The translations under genes and the position numbers were made by a program. Shown in pieces: positions 7,834 through 16,817 of a DNA stretch of 64,000 nucleotides. The notes under the pieces are model-generated. The model was not told the origin of the DNA, made no database searches, and saw only the letters and a list, made by a program, of their open reading frames with translations. Every line of letters starts with the position of its first letter. Positions within the stretch are counted from its first letter, which is position 1. This DNA is from Rhizobiaceae bacterium (GTDB lineage: Bacteria; Pseudomonadota; Alphaproteobacteria; Rhizobiales; Rhizobiaceae): the NCBI GenBank assembly GCA_023953775.1, contig JAMLJD010000011.1, positions 1 to 64,000 on the forward strand, read 5' to 3'.

Positions 7834-8073
7834 ATGCAAATCGTGATCGAATTCTACCGCACCCGGGATAGGGACGACGCGCACGCCGTTGTCGGTCGGG
7901 AGACTGCGGAAGTTGCCGATCTCGACGACGCATTGGAGGTCGCGCGACTTCTCTCGCAGTCTCTCGACATGCCGCAACGACCCGATGCCCTCATGATTGC
8001 CGATGAGGATGGCGCGGTGCTCTATGCCGGTGCTTTCGAAGTAGACACTCATGCTCAGACAAGGAGACGCTGA
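7834..8073 (+). CDS. Conserved hypothetical protein
   Basis: This 79-aa acidic protein (MQIVIEFYRTRDRDDAHAVV, then AEVADLDDALEVARLL and LMIADEDGAVLYAG) looks like a small alpha/beta domain. A GAGGAAG ribosome site lies upstream. Its stop and the next start share a base (TGATG), indicating co-translation. No function known. Confidence 0.65.
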   Translation: MQIVIEFYRTRDRDDAHAVVGRETAEVADLDDALEVARLLSQSLDMPQRPDALMIADEDGAVLYAGAFEVDTHAQTRRR

Positions 8074-8408
8074 TGAGTACCCGCAACAACCACCTATTCG
8101 GCGTACTGGATTACACCGATCAATCTATTGAGAGATGGGAGAATGACGGCGGTGCGCACGGCCGAGCCTTCTCCGACTGTCATGTTGGTCGCCGCGTCGA
8201 AGCAGATCGCTCGTGGACCGTCTACCATGTCTTTACCGGAGCCCCGGCATCCATGGACGGCAATCTGATGACCGGGCTAAGCGAAGGGGCGGCAACCGAC
8301 GGCATGCTGTGGCTCAATCGCCGCAACGAAGCGCGCCGCCCGGATCGAGGTAGCTTGATGACACGCGTTCGGGCGGCATTCCATGGAATGGAGGATTGCC
8401 GCAGGTGA
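8073..8408 (+). CDS. Conserved hypothetical protein
   Basis: This 111-aa protein is coupled to the gene before (TGATG) and the gene after (GTGA). The N-terminal part (HLFGVLDYTDQSIERWENDG, then RVEADRSWTVYHVFTG) looks like a compact globular domain. No recognised family. It belongs to the same polycistronic run as its neighbours. Confidence 0.6.
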   Translation: MSTRNNHLFGVLDYTDQSIERWENDGGAHGRAFSDCHVGRRVEADRSWTVYHVFTGAPASMDGNLMTGLSEGAATDGMLWLNRRNEARRPDRGSLMTRVRAAFHGMEDCRR

Positions 8409-8668
8409 CCCTCGAATTTCCCAACCGGAGCCGCAGCTTCGACGAAGCGCGAAACGCTGTTCGCTTTATCGGGCATGACGGCATGTTCGAAGTTCCATTC
8501 TTCGTCGAGACGGCAGCGCTGGCAAAGTCCAGCAAGACGCAACTGTCCGAAAGGGATTTCCTCACCGCCTTCGATGCGGCACGCGGTTCGATCCACGACG
8601 TTGCCCGCGAGGCCTATTTCCATCGCCGCCAAACCTCCTACACGCTTACGGCCGACGATTTCCGGTAG
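8405..8668 (+). CDS. DUF1488 family protein
   Basis: This 87-aa protein has the DUF1488 pattern: VTLEFPNRSRSFDEARNAVR at the start, GHDGMFEVPFFVE in the middle, then LSERDFLTAFDAARGSIHDVA and YTLTADDF at the end. I choose the GTG at 8405 because GGAGG lies about 10 bases upstream and it overlaps the preceding stop. DUF1488 proteins are short and common in Rhizobiales; their role is unknown. Confidence 0.85.
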   Translation: MTLEFPNRSRSFDEARNAVRFIGHDGMFEVPFFVETAALAKSSKTQLSERDFLTAFDAARGSIHDVAREAYFHRRQTSYTLTADDFR

Positions 8669-8680
8669 AGGCATCTCTCG

Positions 8681-8758
8681 ATGGTGATCCGCTACGGGTA
8701 CGAGATCACATTGACCTGCCAGCAGCCGACCGCACTGGCATCGTCCCTCGTCCTGTAG
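8681..8758 (+). pseudogene. Remnant: N-terminus of a transglutaminase-like protein
   Basis: A 25-codon frame begins MVIRYGYEITLTC and continues QQPTAL before a stop. This opening is characteristic of bacterial transglutaminase-family proteins (typically M-x-IRYGY-x-I-x-V, then QPT). Only the first 25 residues remain; the rest of the gene is missing and is followed within 20 bases by an ardC fragment. Confidence 0.55.
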
Positions 8759-8775
8759 ACCTTTCGTGCCGCGCG

Positions 8776-8838
8776 CTCGGTTTCGAGCTACGAGAAGAAA
8801 GCTACGCCATAGAAGAACTGGTCGCTGAACTCAGCTAA
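8776..8838 (+). pseudogene. Remnant of a second ardC-like gene
   Basis: A frame of about 20 codons reads LGFELREESYAIEELVAELS and then a stop. It matches the block around ESYAMEELVAELG in the intact gene at 5668 both in protein and DNA. The stop falls where the parent continues into GAAFLCG. It is a scar of a duplicated or recombined antirestriction gene fused to a foreign junction. Confidence 0.6.
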
Positions 8839-8958
8839 AGCATCGCGGAACGAAAAGGAAAACGACATGGATGGATACAGTTAAGAGCAAAAAAGACCAC
8901 GTCGCCTCTTGCGACTAGGCGATGCGATAGAGTGGCCTGAAGATATTCGCGAGCTGTT

Positions 8959-8984
8959 GCCCGCCCCCATGCATGGGGGCGGGC
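8959..8984. terminator. 26-bp perfect palindrome downstream of groEL
   Basis: A 26-bp self-complementary sequence (GCCCGCCCCCATG and its exact complement) lies 17 bp beyond the groEL stop. It can form a very stable hairpin. There is no T-run on the groEL side and only a weak ATTCTT on the other, so it may act as an attenuating or protective 3' hairpin rather than a classical rho-independent terminator. Confidence 0.6.
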
Positions 8985-9000
8985 ATTCTTGTACTGCCGG

Positions 9001-10626
<1,626 letters not shown>

Positions 10627-10682
10627 TTATCTACTCCTTCATAAGGCAGCGTCATTGACTGGTCGGTGGATATGAGAAGCCG

Positions 10683-10997
10683 TCAAGCGGCCTTCTTGAA
10701 TGCGACGCTCTGCTCGATCACGCCCATCACGTCGCTTTCCTTCATGATGAGAAGGTCTTCGCCTTCGAGCTTGATTTCGGTGCCGGACCATTTGCCGAAC
10801 AGGATACGGTCGCCGACTTTCACATCGAGTTCGACCAGCTTGCCGGCTTCGTCACGTGCGCCGGAGCCGACGGCGATGACCTCGCCTTCCTGCGGCTTCT
10901 CCTTCGCGGTATCGGGGATGATGATGCCGCCTGCGGTCTTCTCTTCGGCTTCTATGCGGCGGACCAGGATACGGTCATGCAATGGACGGAACGCCAT
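10683..10997 (-). CDS. groES: 10-kDa co-chaperonin GroES
   Basis: This 104-aa protein has the GroES signatures [21 protein letters not shown], the mobile-loop [14 protein letters not shown], and [12 protein letters not shown]. It caps GroEL. An AAGGAG ribosome site precedes the ATG at 10997. A CIRCE operator sits 156 bp upstream, so the operon is probably repressed by HrcA and induced by heat. Confidence 0.96.
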   Translation of the reverse strand: MAFRPLHDRILVRRIEAEEKTAGGIIIPDTAKEKPQEGEVIAVGSGARDEAGKLVELDVKVGDRILFGKWSGTEIKLEGEDLLIMKESDVMGVIEQSVAFKKAA

Positions 10998-11153
10998 ATT
11001 CGTTCTCCTTCAAGGACAAACAGATTGTGAGGTTCCTCCACACCGGACCGGCAATATCGGGCCGATGCAGGGAGTCGCGACCCTTCTTCAGGCATCGCGC
11101 GCATTCGAGCTAGTTTCGACATTTCGGCGTTTCAAGAGGCCAAGGCAGAAATT

Positions 11154-11180
11154 TTGGCACTCGCGCGGCATGAGTGATAG
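11154..11180. promoter_or_regulatory. CIRCE-type HrcA operator
   Basis: The sequence TTGGCACTC, nine bases, then GAGTGATAG matches the CIRCE consensus TTAGCACTC-N9-GAGTGCTAA with three changes. It lies 156 bp from the groES start on one side and 155 bp from the divergent gene at 11336 on the other. I could not pick a single convincing promoter in this region. Confidence 0.75.
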
Positions 11181-11335
11181 CACGCTGTAATCATGGCACT
11201 ATTCGGTACGCGTCCAACGTCCTCCGCTTGAAATTTTGCCAGAACTCGCCAAAATCCTCCAAGTCGCTCGGCCGCTTCCAAGTGGCTGCGGACGGTTACG
11301 AAAAGGAGAGTTTTCACCAGGCGGAGGATCTATCG

Positions 11336-11671
11336 ATGAAACGAAAAGTCTCAGCGATCATCCCTTCTGTTGCTCCCGAAACATCGGACCTCGCGCTTGA
11401 TCGCGTTCTCGATCCTGCGCGGTTCTTCGACAGCCCAGCTGCCGTGCTCGACGCCGCATGTCTCGACACACAGGAAAAGCGCGCGATCCTTTCGTCTTGG
11501 GCGTCCGATGCGTGTGCCGTCGAATCCATGCCCGCTTTGCGCCGGCCACCGGGTGCAAGACAGCCCGTCACCTTCGATGAAATCATGGATGCGCTTCGAG
11601 TCATCGATGCAACAGAACGTGAGGTAGCCGGTCTCAAGGGAGACTCAACGCAACAGCGCCTTGATGCATAA
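11336..11671 (+). CDS. Conserved rhizobial hypothetical protein next to groESL
   Basis: This 111-aa protein starts at the ATG after GCGGAGGATC. It reads MKRKVSAIIPS, then LDRVLDPARFFDSP, EKRAILSSWASDACAVES, ALRRPPGARQPVTFDEIMDAL. I recognise this as a small family widespread in Rhizobiales without known function; the RAILSSWASDACAVES block is its hallmark. Divergence from groES across a CIRCE site suggests heat-stress co-regulation. Confidence 0.75.
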   Translation: MKRKVSAIIPSVAPETSDLALDRVLDPARFFDSPAAVLDAACLDTQEKRAILSSWASDACAVESMPALRRPPGARQPVTFDEIMDALRVIDATEREVAGLKGDSTQQRLDA

Positions 11672-11699
11672 GAGAACTGCCAGCTCGAAAGGAGATCGC

Positions 11700-11969
11700 A
11701 TGATCACCACGGACTTCCGGTTGCAGATGGAGGGGTATGGTCTGACCACTGCCGAGATACACTATCATCTGCCGGATCATCCAAGCTTGCTACAACTTTA
11801 CGTGTGGCAGGACTATGATCTGGCGCCGGCCTTCCCTGAACTACGCGGATTTCTCGATTACTGGACAGAAACGCTCGAAGGCGCACTCCACTCGGTGCGC
11901 GTAGCCCATCACCGACTTATCAGCCCGTCCGAGTGGCGGGCGGTAGATGGGGTCATCTCGCTACATTGA
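11700..11969 (+). CDS. Usg-like protein
   Basis: This 89-aa protein has a GAAAGGAG ribosome site. It has the Usg family pattern: DFRLQMEGYGLTTAEIHYHL, PDHPSLLQLYVWQDYDLAP, FPELRGFLDYWTE, VRVAHHRLISPSEWRAVDG. Usg-like proteins are conserved in alphaproteobacteria (named from a gene near trpF); their role is not established. It follows the 11336 gene in the same direction and is probably co-transcribed. Confidence 0.85.
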   Translation: MITTDFRLQMEGYGLTTAEIHYHLPDHPSLLQLYVWQDYDLAPAFPELRGFLDYWTETLEGALHSVRVAHHRLISPSEWRAVDGVISLH

Positions 11970-12212
11970 TGTGGTCTACTCACCCACCATCATTTATTTG
12001 GATGGGAAGATCATGGTCAAATGCGCAGCCTGCATCAGGTGATCCCTGTAATGGAGCTGTTCTGCCGGCGATTCGAAGGGCATGTGGCACACTCGTCATA
12101 GGTTGCACTGCCGTTCTAGGTGTTCGGAGTGGGGTGCCAATGAACTCATCGATCGTCACCACAGATTTTTCTCGCGGAGTCCAAACACTGGTTCCCTGTT
12201 CAAGACAACTCC
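11970..12212. other. Convergent intergenic region
   Basis: This lies between the Usg-like gene and the end of the relaxase gene. I find no credible gene and no clear terminator. Confidence 0.5.
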
Positions 12213-13493
12213 TCACATCCGCAGACTTCGTGACCGGTCACCCCGTCGTCGAGAAGCCTTTTTGTGTTTGTCAGTCCTATCTTCGACCTGTGACTGCTGG
12301 CTAGCGCTATACATCTGACGGTGGATCATCGTCACTGCCCTGGTCGCCTCCTGCCGTTCCCGCCTGATGTCTTCCTGTAGCCGCTGCCGCTCCTGCAATT
12401 GGACTTGAATCAGTGCCTGCTTCTCAGCGACATCTCTCTCGGCGCAGGTAGCTGCTTCTGCTTCGTTCTGCCTTCGCAGTTCGGCATGTTTCCCGGTCAC
12501 CCAATCCCACAGGCCGAGAATGCCCTTGCGGAATCGCTCGGTACGTCGCCGGGCTTCGTCATTCGATCTTGTCCGTTGTGCGAGCTCCAGCTCCCGGCGC
12601 GCCTTGCGATGCCGTTCCACCATCGCGATGCGCCGACCTTCGAGAAGCTCGGCGGCTTGGGCGAACTCGTCGCTTGCGCTGCGGATGAAGCTCGCCAGCT
12701 TGTCACGCACCAGGCTGGAGACATGTTCCTGGGCTTTGTCGACATTCGGTAGCGCCTCGATATCGCTTGTTCGTGCGACGACATCCCGGGTCTTCACACC
12801 GATCCAGCGCGCCACGGCATAGACCTCGCCATCAATATCGACGGCCACCACGCGCTTGTCGCCCTGCGCGAGCCAATAGCCGCGCTGTTCCAGTGCCGAG
12901 CGGAAGGCCTTTCCGGAATCCGATGCCGCCCAGCATTGCTGGAGTGCGTTCTTGATGTGACGTGGATCCTTGCCAACGCTCTTTGCCTGAAACCACTCCT
13001 TGCGTTCGAAGTTGAGCGGATTGCGCAAGTCCCGGTCGATCAGGCCTTCAGGCATCTTCCAGCCATGCTCAAGATAGAGCTGACGGGAGATATCGGCGAG
13101 CTTGTACCTGTCATGCGACATGCGCACCGCCGTCATCGTGTTCCCGTCAATGCGTGACCAGACACAATGAGCATGCCGGCGACCATTCTTCTCATGGAAG
13201 ACGATCACGCGCGGATGATCGACCAGGCCGAGCTTCTCCTCGATCCTGTCGATCGCGCTTTCGAATGCACTGACAGGCACATCCGCCATCTCCGGCGGGC
13301 TGAGCGACAGCGCGTACAGATGCTTCCGGCACTTCGTGCCGCGGCTGACGGCCTCGGCCTCCCGTAGTGCCTCCATGATCGTGTCGCCGGCAAAGCCGCG
13401 TATCTCGTGCAGCTCGATATGTTCGTTCTCCGGCTTCATGAGATGAATGGCAAGATCGCGGGCGCCGCCGCGCTGGCTACCGTCGAGGATCAT
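12213..13493 (-). CDS. Mobilisation relaxase (MobA/TraI type)
   Basis: This 426-aa protein nicks the transfer origin and leads the single strand into the recipient. The N-terminal half is a relaxase/mobilisation nuclease domain: LAIHLMKPENEHIELHEIRG, a SLSPPE block, then the metal-binding histidine cluster in FHEKNGRRHAHCVW (His about 100, 108 and 110). The C-terminal 150 residues are highly charged and probably coiled coil (ERHRKARRELELAQRTRSND, RLQEDIRRERQEA). The start at 13493 overlaps the mobC stop (ATGA). No type IV secretion genes are in the window, so the element is likely mobilisable rather than self-transmissible here. Confidence 0.85.
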   Translation of the reverse strand: MILDGSQRGGARDLAIHLMKPENEHIELHEIRGFAGDTIMEALREAEAVSRGTKCRKHLYALSLSPPEMADVPVSAFESAIDRIEEKLGLVDHPRVIVFHEKNGRRHAHCVWSRIDGNTMTAVRMSHDRYKLADISRQLYLEHGWKMPEGLIDRDLRNPLNFERKEWFQAKSVGKDPRHIKNALQQCWAASDSGKAFRSALEQRGYWLAQGDKRVVAVDIDGEVYAVARWIGVKTRDVVARTSDIEALPNVDKAQEHVSSLVRDKLASFIRSASDEFAQAAELLEGRRIAMVERHRKARRELELAQRTRSNDEARRRTERFRKGILGLWDWVTGKHAELRRQNEAEAATCAERDVAEKQALIQVQLQERQRLQEDIRRERQEATRAVTMIHRQMYSASQQSQVEDRTDKHKKASRRRGDRSRSLRM

Positions 13494-13888
13494 GGCCGAT
13501 CCTCGGTCTTCAAGCCAAGCGCACGCATCAACGCCTCGCGCATGGCTGTCACAGCACCGCAAGCCTCGCCGATATCCTGTTCCGTCTCCGGCGAGACCGG
13601 TAGCACGCCGATGTTCACAGCCTTGGCGAGCTGGTTCAGATTGTTGGCGATGCGCGATTGCCCGAGCGCCGACAGAACCCGCGCCAGCGCCTCATGATCC
13701 TTCACCGGTGTTCGTGGTTTCTGATACCGCGGCCGTGGCGCCTGTTCGTCTGACGCAAGGATCAGTCCACGAACATACACCCCGAGCGGCAACTTCCCCG
13801 CCCGATCGCTCAGCAGCGCCTTTTCCGCGTCGGTCAATCTTATGCAAAAGGGTCTCGTTCTCGGCTTGCGCGGGACAATGCAAGCCAC
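13490..13888 (-). CDS. mobC: MobC-like relaxosome accessory protein
   Basis: This 132-aa protein begins with GTG at 13888. It has a basic N-terminus (PRKPRTRPFCIRLTDAEKALLSDRAGKLPLGVYVRGLIL), which is the ribbon-helix-helix-like MobC pattern, and the SALGQSRIANNLNQLAKAVN block that is the strongest MobC signature. MobC binds near oriT and assists relaxase nicking. It is translationally coupled to the relaxase. Confidence 0.85.
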   Translation of the reverse strand: MACIVPRKPRTRPFCIRLTDAEKALLSDRAGKLPLGVYVRGLILASDEQAPRPRYQKPRTPVKDHEALARVLSALGQSRIANNLNQLAKAVNIGVLPVSPETEQDIGEACGAVTAMREALMRALGLKTEDRP

Positions 13889-13930
13889 ATCAAACTCTCT
13901 CTCTATAGCGCACCTCTAGGGTGCCGGCGG
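13889..13930. other. Candidate oriT region
   Basis: The DNA just upstream of mobC has a CT-repeat (CTCTCTCTATAGC) and an inverted repeat GCACC-TCTAG-GGTGC. Transfer origins usually lie in front of mobC/mobA, so this is the natural place to look. No nick sequence can be assigned with confidence. Confidence 0.3.
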
Positions 13931-14029
13931 CTTCGGCGGCCGCGCCATGGACGTGTCTTTGAGAAGCGTTTCCCAGTCCGCCAGTTCGGCCAGGATCTGG
14001 TTCGATTCACCGACGCCGAGGCGCGCCAT
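13916..14029 (-). CDS. Small ORF or C-terminal remnant (37 aa)
   Basis: The frame reads MARLGVGESNQILAELADWE, then TLLKDTSMARPPKPPAP and stop. Its composition looks like true coding sequence, and it runs in the mob direction. It ends at the inverted repeat near mobC and begins at the junction with the RHS debris, so it may be the truncated end of a larger gene. I recognise no family. Confidence 0.35.
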   Translation of the reverse strand: MARLGVGESNQILAELADWETLLKDTSMARPPKPPAP

Positions 14030-14038
14030 TTTACCTAA

Positions 14039-14149
14039 ATAAATCAGTTGTTTGCCGGACCTACTACTGGATGTGGCGGCAATAACTATCCTGAAGGCTG
14101 GCTACCGCAATTGTGGCTGGCGCCGAAGCCTTGGGAGGGCTGGAAATGA
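14039..14149 (+). pseudogene. Probable C-terminal tip fragment of an RHS/polymorphic toxin
   Basis: After an in-frame stop the sequence is open for 36 codons: INQLFAGPTTGCGGNNYPEG, WLPQLWLAPKPWEGWK, then TGA. The stop overlaps the ATG of the next gene, and a strong GGGAGGG sits in front of that ATG. A short orphan toxin tail directly coupled to a small low-GC gene, with an RHS core fragment 850 bp further on, fits a displaced RHS tip and its immunity gene. The toxin activity cannot be told from the fragment. Confidence 0.4.
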
Positions 14150-14460
14150 TGCAAGCCGATGACGTAAGAAGGGCATTTCAACCGCTCTTACTTTCTCTCG
14201 AAAGCATGAATAAGTCCAATAACCGCGAAGAGATATCACTGATCAAATCAATTACCAATGATCTAATCGAGCTCTTTTGCATAAATATTTCAAAAAATCA
14301 AAAAATAAGAATTTCAAGAGACGAGGTAAATAGTTTTATGGAATTATATGAACGAAGTTTACGAGAACTATACGATTTAGATTTGAAATCAGACTACATA
14401 TCTCGATATCCTATTAATGCAATATTTGATTTACTAAATGCTATTTCTTTGTCTAGATAG
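14146..14460 (+). CDS. Low-GC small protein in immunity-gene position
   Basis: This 104-aa protein starts ATGATG in the stop of the preceding tail (ATGA overlap) with GGGAGGG six bases upstream. Its coding sequence is strikingly AT-rich against the surrounding DNA, a sign of recent transfer. It is mostly predicted alpha-helical (RRAFQPLLLSLESMNKSNNR, ISLIKSITNDLIELFCINI, VNSFMELYERSLRELYDLD). No family is recognised. Position, size and composition suit an immunity protein for an RHS-type toxin; this is inference. Confidence 0.6.
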   Translation: MMQADDVRRAFQPLLLSLESMNKSNNREEISLIKSITNDLIELFCINISKNQKIRISRDEVNSFMELYERSLRELYDLDLKSDYISRYPINAIFDLLNAISLSR

Positions 14461-14572
14461 ATAGGATGCGGGCGCACTCCGGCCGTTCCGCTCCAGCGCC
14501 GAGTTCACCAACGACATCCGCGAATGGCGGCACTATGACGACGCCCGGCCGGGGCGGACGGACGAAAATCCG

Positions 14573-15001
14573 ATGAATGACTCAGATGAGAACAGTGTCC
14601 TGGCGACAATAAGAGACGAAGTGCGAACGAAGCTGCGGTTGCTCAAGGAAGGTCGGTTCGACGAACTCGAGGCGTTTCTGGATCGCGTGTACGGTGTCGG
14701 CAGCGATGGACGGCATGCCAGTGGTTGCGAGATACTATGGGAGAAAGGGGAAAGGGAAAGAGCGCTACAGGAACTCGTTTCCAGACTGCAATCCGGGAAT
14801 TATGTCATTTCTCACGTTACACTTGCTGCGCGATATACGTTTTATCTCAAAAGCTTACCCGACTCTGAATTTCTCTACAGTGGGTTCGTTTCGAAATTTG
14901 AAGAAGAGTCATCACAGCTTCTGATCGCATATGTTTACAATACGCTTCGCGGAATGCCGACCTCCGAGAGTCAGGACGAGGTGGCGAGATTGATGCTTTA
15001 G
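14573..15001 (+). CDS. Hypothetical protein, second candidate immunity gene
   Basis: This 142-aa protein (MNDSDENSVLATIRDEVRTK, then LRLLKEGRFDELEAFLDRVY and ALQELVSRLQSGNYVISHVT) is acidic and helical. The same frame is open for 36 codons upstream (14465-14572: LRPFRSSAEFTNDIREW, HYDDARPGRTDENP), which reads like the end of another protein; it may be a second toxin tail or a longer N-terminus. The gene ends directly at an RHS core fragment. No family is recognised. Confidence 0.55.
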   Translation: MNDSDENSVLATIRDEVRTKLRLLKEGRFDELEAFLDRVYGVGSDGRHASGCEILWEKGERERALQELVSRLQSGNYVISHVTLAARYTFYLKSLPDSEFLYSGFVSKFEEESSQLLIAYVYNTLRGMPTSESQDEVARLML

Positions 15002-15255
15002 GCGACGATTCGGTCCATCTCGTCCGCGATCTCGCCGGCAATGTGATTGCCGAATACGACGCGGCGGGCGCGCTGCTCACCGACTATGTCTGGATGGACG
15101 ACCGTCCGATCGCGGTGATCGCCAATGACGGGTCCGGCTCGCCGGTCACCTACTGGGTCCATACAGATCATCTGGAGCGACCGGTGCTGATGACCGACGG
15201 CAGCGCGGCGGTCGTCTGGCAGGCCAATTACCTGCCCTATGGCGAGGCAATCTGA
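15001..15255 (+). pseudogene. RHS/YD-repeat protein core fragment
   Basis: The frame reads LVRDLAGNVIAEYDAAGALL, TDYVWMDDRPIAVIAND, TYWVHTDHLERPVLMTDGS and VWQANYLPYGEAI, the classic end of an RHS core (YD repeats, the HTDHLxRP block and the YLPYGE motif). In intact proteins an R-Y-Y-D-P and D-P-x-G hallmark and a toxin tip follow. Here the frame stops because an IS end begins exactly after codon 15250-15252. RHS proteins are large secreted or surface toxins used between competing bacteria. Confidence 0.85.
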
Positions 15256-15385
15256 ATAGCCCCGAGTTTTCTAGACGCCCTCGATTCTCATTTTCTGCTG
15301 CCGTTCGAACTCGACGGGCGACAGCATCCCGTTCCTGACGTGCTTGCGCGTCGGGTCGTAGAACATCTCGAAATAGCCGAACACA
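15253..15385 (-). mobile_element. Truncated IS3-family element (orfB 3' end and terminus)
   Basis: The sequence starting TGAATAGCCCCGAG is a typical IS3-family end. Behind it, on the minus strand and stopping at 15271, is the transposase C-terminus VFGYFEMFYDPTRKHVRNGM, then LSPVEFERQQKMRIEGV, as in many IS3-family OrfB proteins. The rest of the element is lost by deletion near 15385. It interrupted the RHS gene. Confidence 0.85.
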
Positions 15386-15508
15386 CACTGCCAAGCTCAT
15401 GCACTTCGTGATACGGCCGGTCGTCGCTCTGGTTTGCACGCACCGGCGGCCCGATCTTGACCGATCACGCGCTGCCCGCCGGAGCCGGCCTGTGCGCGGC
15501 GACCGGCG
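15386..15508. other. Junction DNA without identifiable gene
   Basis: This 123-bp stretch lies between the IS remnant and the nitronate monooxygenase gene and marks the end of the debris zone. Nothing in it can be identified. Confidence 0.5.
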
Positions 15509-16576
15509 CTAGACGAGGATCGACCGTGCCTCGTTCCAAATCTGCCGCGTCAGGTCGAGCGCCGGCACGGCCCGCGCCAGCCCAGCCGACTGTCCGGCCC
15601 AGGCCTGCATCCGCCCGATGTCGCCGTGGCGGCCGGCCTCGGCACGCATCGGCCCTGTCAGGCCGCGCTGGACGGGATAGGGAGCCGGATCCGGCGCGCC
15701 GGGCGCAGTCGCGGCCTCCACATAGGCCGAGGCGACGCTGCGCCCGGCACGGCCGCTGAAGACACGGCTGAGACGTGTTGCTTCCGGCGGCGTCCTGCCG
15801 ATCGCATCGGCCCAGGCCGGATGGATCTTAGCTTCCGGACAGCGCAGAAAGCCGGTTCCGATCTGGGCCGCGCTCGCCCCAAGCGCCAGCGCCGCCGCAA
15901 CACCGCGCCCGTCGGCGATCCCTCCCGTCGCAACGACCGGCACCGACACAGCGTCGACAACGGCCGGAATGAGAGCCATCAGTCCGACTTGGTCGCGCTC
16001 CGCATGCGCCGCGTCGAACGCCGCCCGATGGCCGCCTGCCTCCATGCCCTGCACCACGATCACGTCGGCGCCGGCCGCCTCCGCGGCCTTCGCTTCCGCG
16101 AGCGTCGACACGATGGCGAACCAGGCGATGCCTCTCGCCTTGACGCGGTGTACATAGGCGTCAGGAAACAGCCCCATCACCGACGATACGATCGCGGGGG
16201 CCGCGTCGAGCATCGCCTCGCACTGGTCGTCGAACGAAGGCGGAGTCTGGTCTCCCGCCGACTGCGGAACCTCGGGACCCCACCCGCCGAGGAACGCGCG
16301 AACCTGCGCTTCGCGCCCGGCATCACGAACGGGAGCCGGATCAGGAATCCATATGTTCAGCTGAAACGGGCCGTCACTGAGCGAGCGCACCGCCGCCGCC
16401 CAGTCCGAGATCTCGTCCGGCTTCATCAGCAGCACCCCGCAGGAGCCCAGCCCGCCGGCATTGATGATCGCCGCCGACAGGGTCGGAGCGCTAGCGCCGG
16501 CCATCGGCGCCAGGAGAATGGGAAGGTCGAGGTTGAAGCGGGCGCAGAACGCCTTGGCTCGGTCGGGTATCGGCAT
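15509..16576 (-). CDS. Nitronate monooxygenase family protein (FMN-dependent)
   Basis: This 355-aa TIM-barrel protein is of the 2-nitropropane dioxygenase/nitronate monooxygenase family, which oxidises alkyl nitronates and related nitro acids to carbonyl compounds with FMN. Seen: the substrate/FMN loop PILLAPMAGASAPTLSAAI, AGGLGSCGVL, ADVIVVQGMEAGGHR with the conserved His, VPVVATGGIADGRGVAAAL and GASAAQIGTGFL, the phosphate-binding loop. I set the start at 16576 (MPIPDR). It neighbours a LysR gene and a racemase-like gene in the same direction. Confidence 0.85.
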   Translation of the reverse strand: MPIPDRAKAFCARFNLDLPILLAPMAGASAPTLSAAIINAGGLGSCGVLLMKPDEISDWAAAVRSLSDGPFQLNIWIPDPAPVRDAGREAQVRAFLGGWGPEVPQSAGDQTPPSFDDQCEAMLDAAPAIVSSVMGLFPDAYVHRVKARGIAWFAIVSTLAEAKAAEAAGADVIVVQGMEAGGHRAAFDAAHAERDQVGLMALIPAVVDAVSVPVVATGGIADGRGVAAALALGASAAQIGTGFLRCPEAKIHPAWADAIGRTPPEATRLSRVFSGRAGRSVASAYVEAATAPGAPDPAPYPVQRGLTGPMRAEAGRHGDIGRMQAWAGQSAGLARAVPALDLTRQIWNEARSILV

Positions 16577-16626
16577 GGCTGGTCTCCAATCGTCGTTTAT
16601 GGGTTGCCGATTGGGGCATCTCAAAC

Positions 16627-16664
16627 GATATCTTCTGATATTCGATCTTCGGATCGCAGATATC
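16627..16664. promoter_or_regulatory. Imperfect dyad upstream of the nitronate monooxygenase gene
   Basis: Two GATATC boxes (16627-16632 and 16659-16664) flank a smaller dyad GATC-TTCG-GATC. LysR-type regulators bind such interrupted dyads, and a LysR gene is next to it, so this may be the control site for the 16576 gene. Confidence 0.3.
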
Positions 16665-16817
16665 CGAAAAATGCCTGTCGGCACGTCAGCCGATCCGACT
16701 GGCACGGAGGCTGCGTCTGCCGTTTCCCCTCAGAGGTCACAATGCTGAAAACAGCAACCGCCGGACGACCGTGGCGACGGTCATACGATTTGTGCGGCAA
16801 CGAACTGTGATCGTCCC

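Noticed and set aside
14080..14095. TATCCTGA as an RP4-like nick site
   Set aside because: The bases are part of the YPEGW codons of the toxin-tail fragment and have no adjacent inverted repeat; a chance match is likely.
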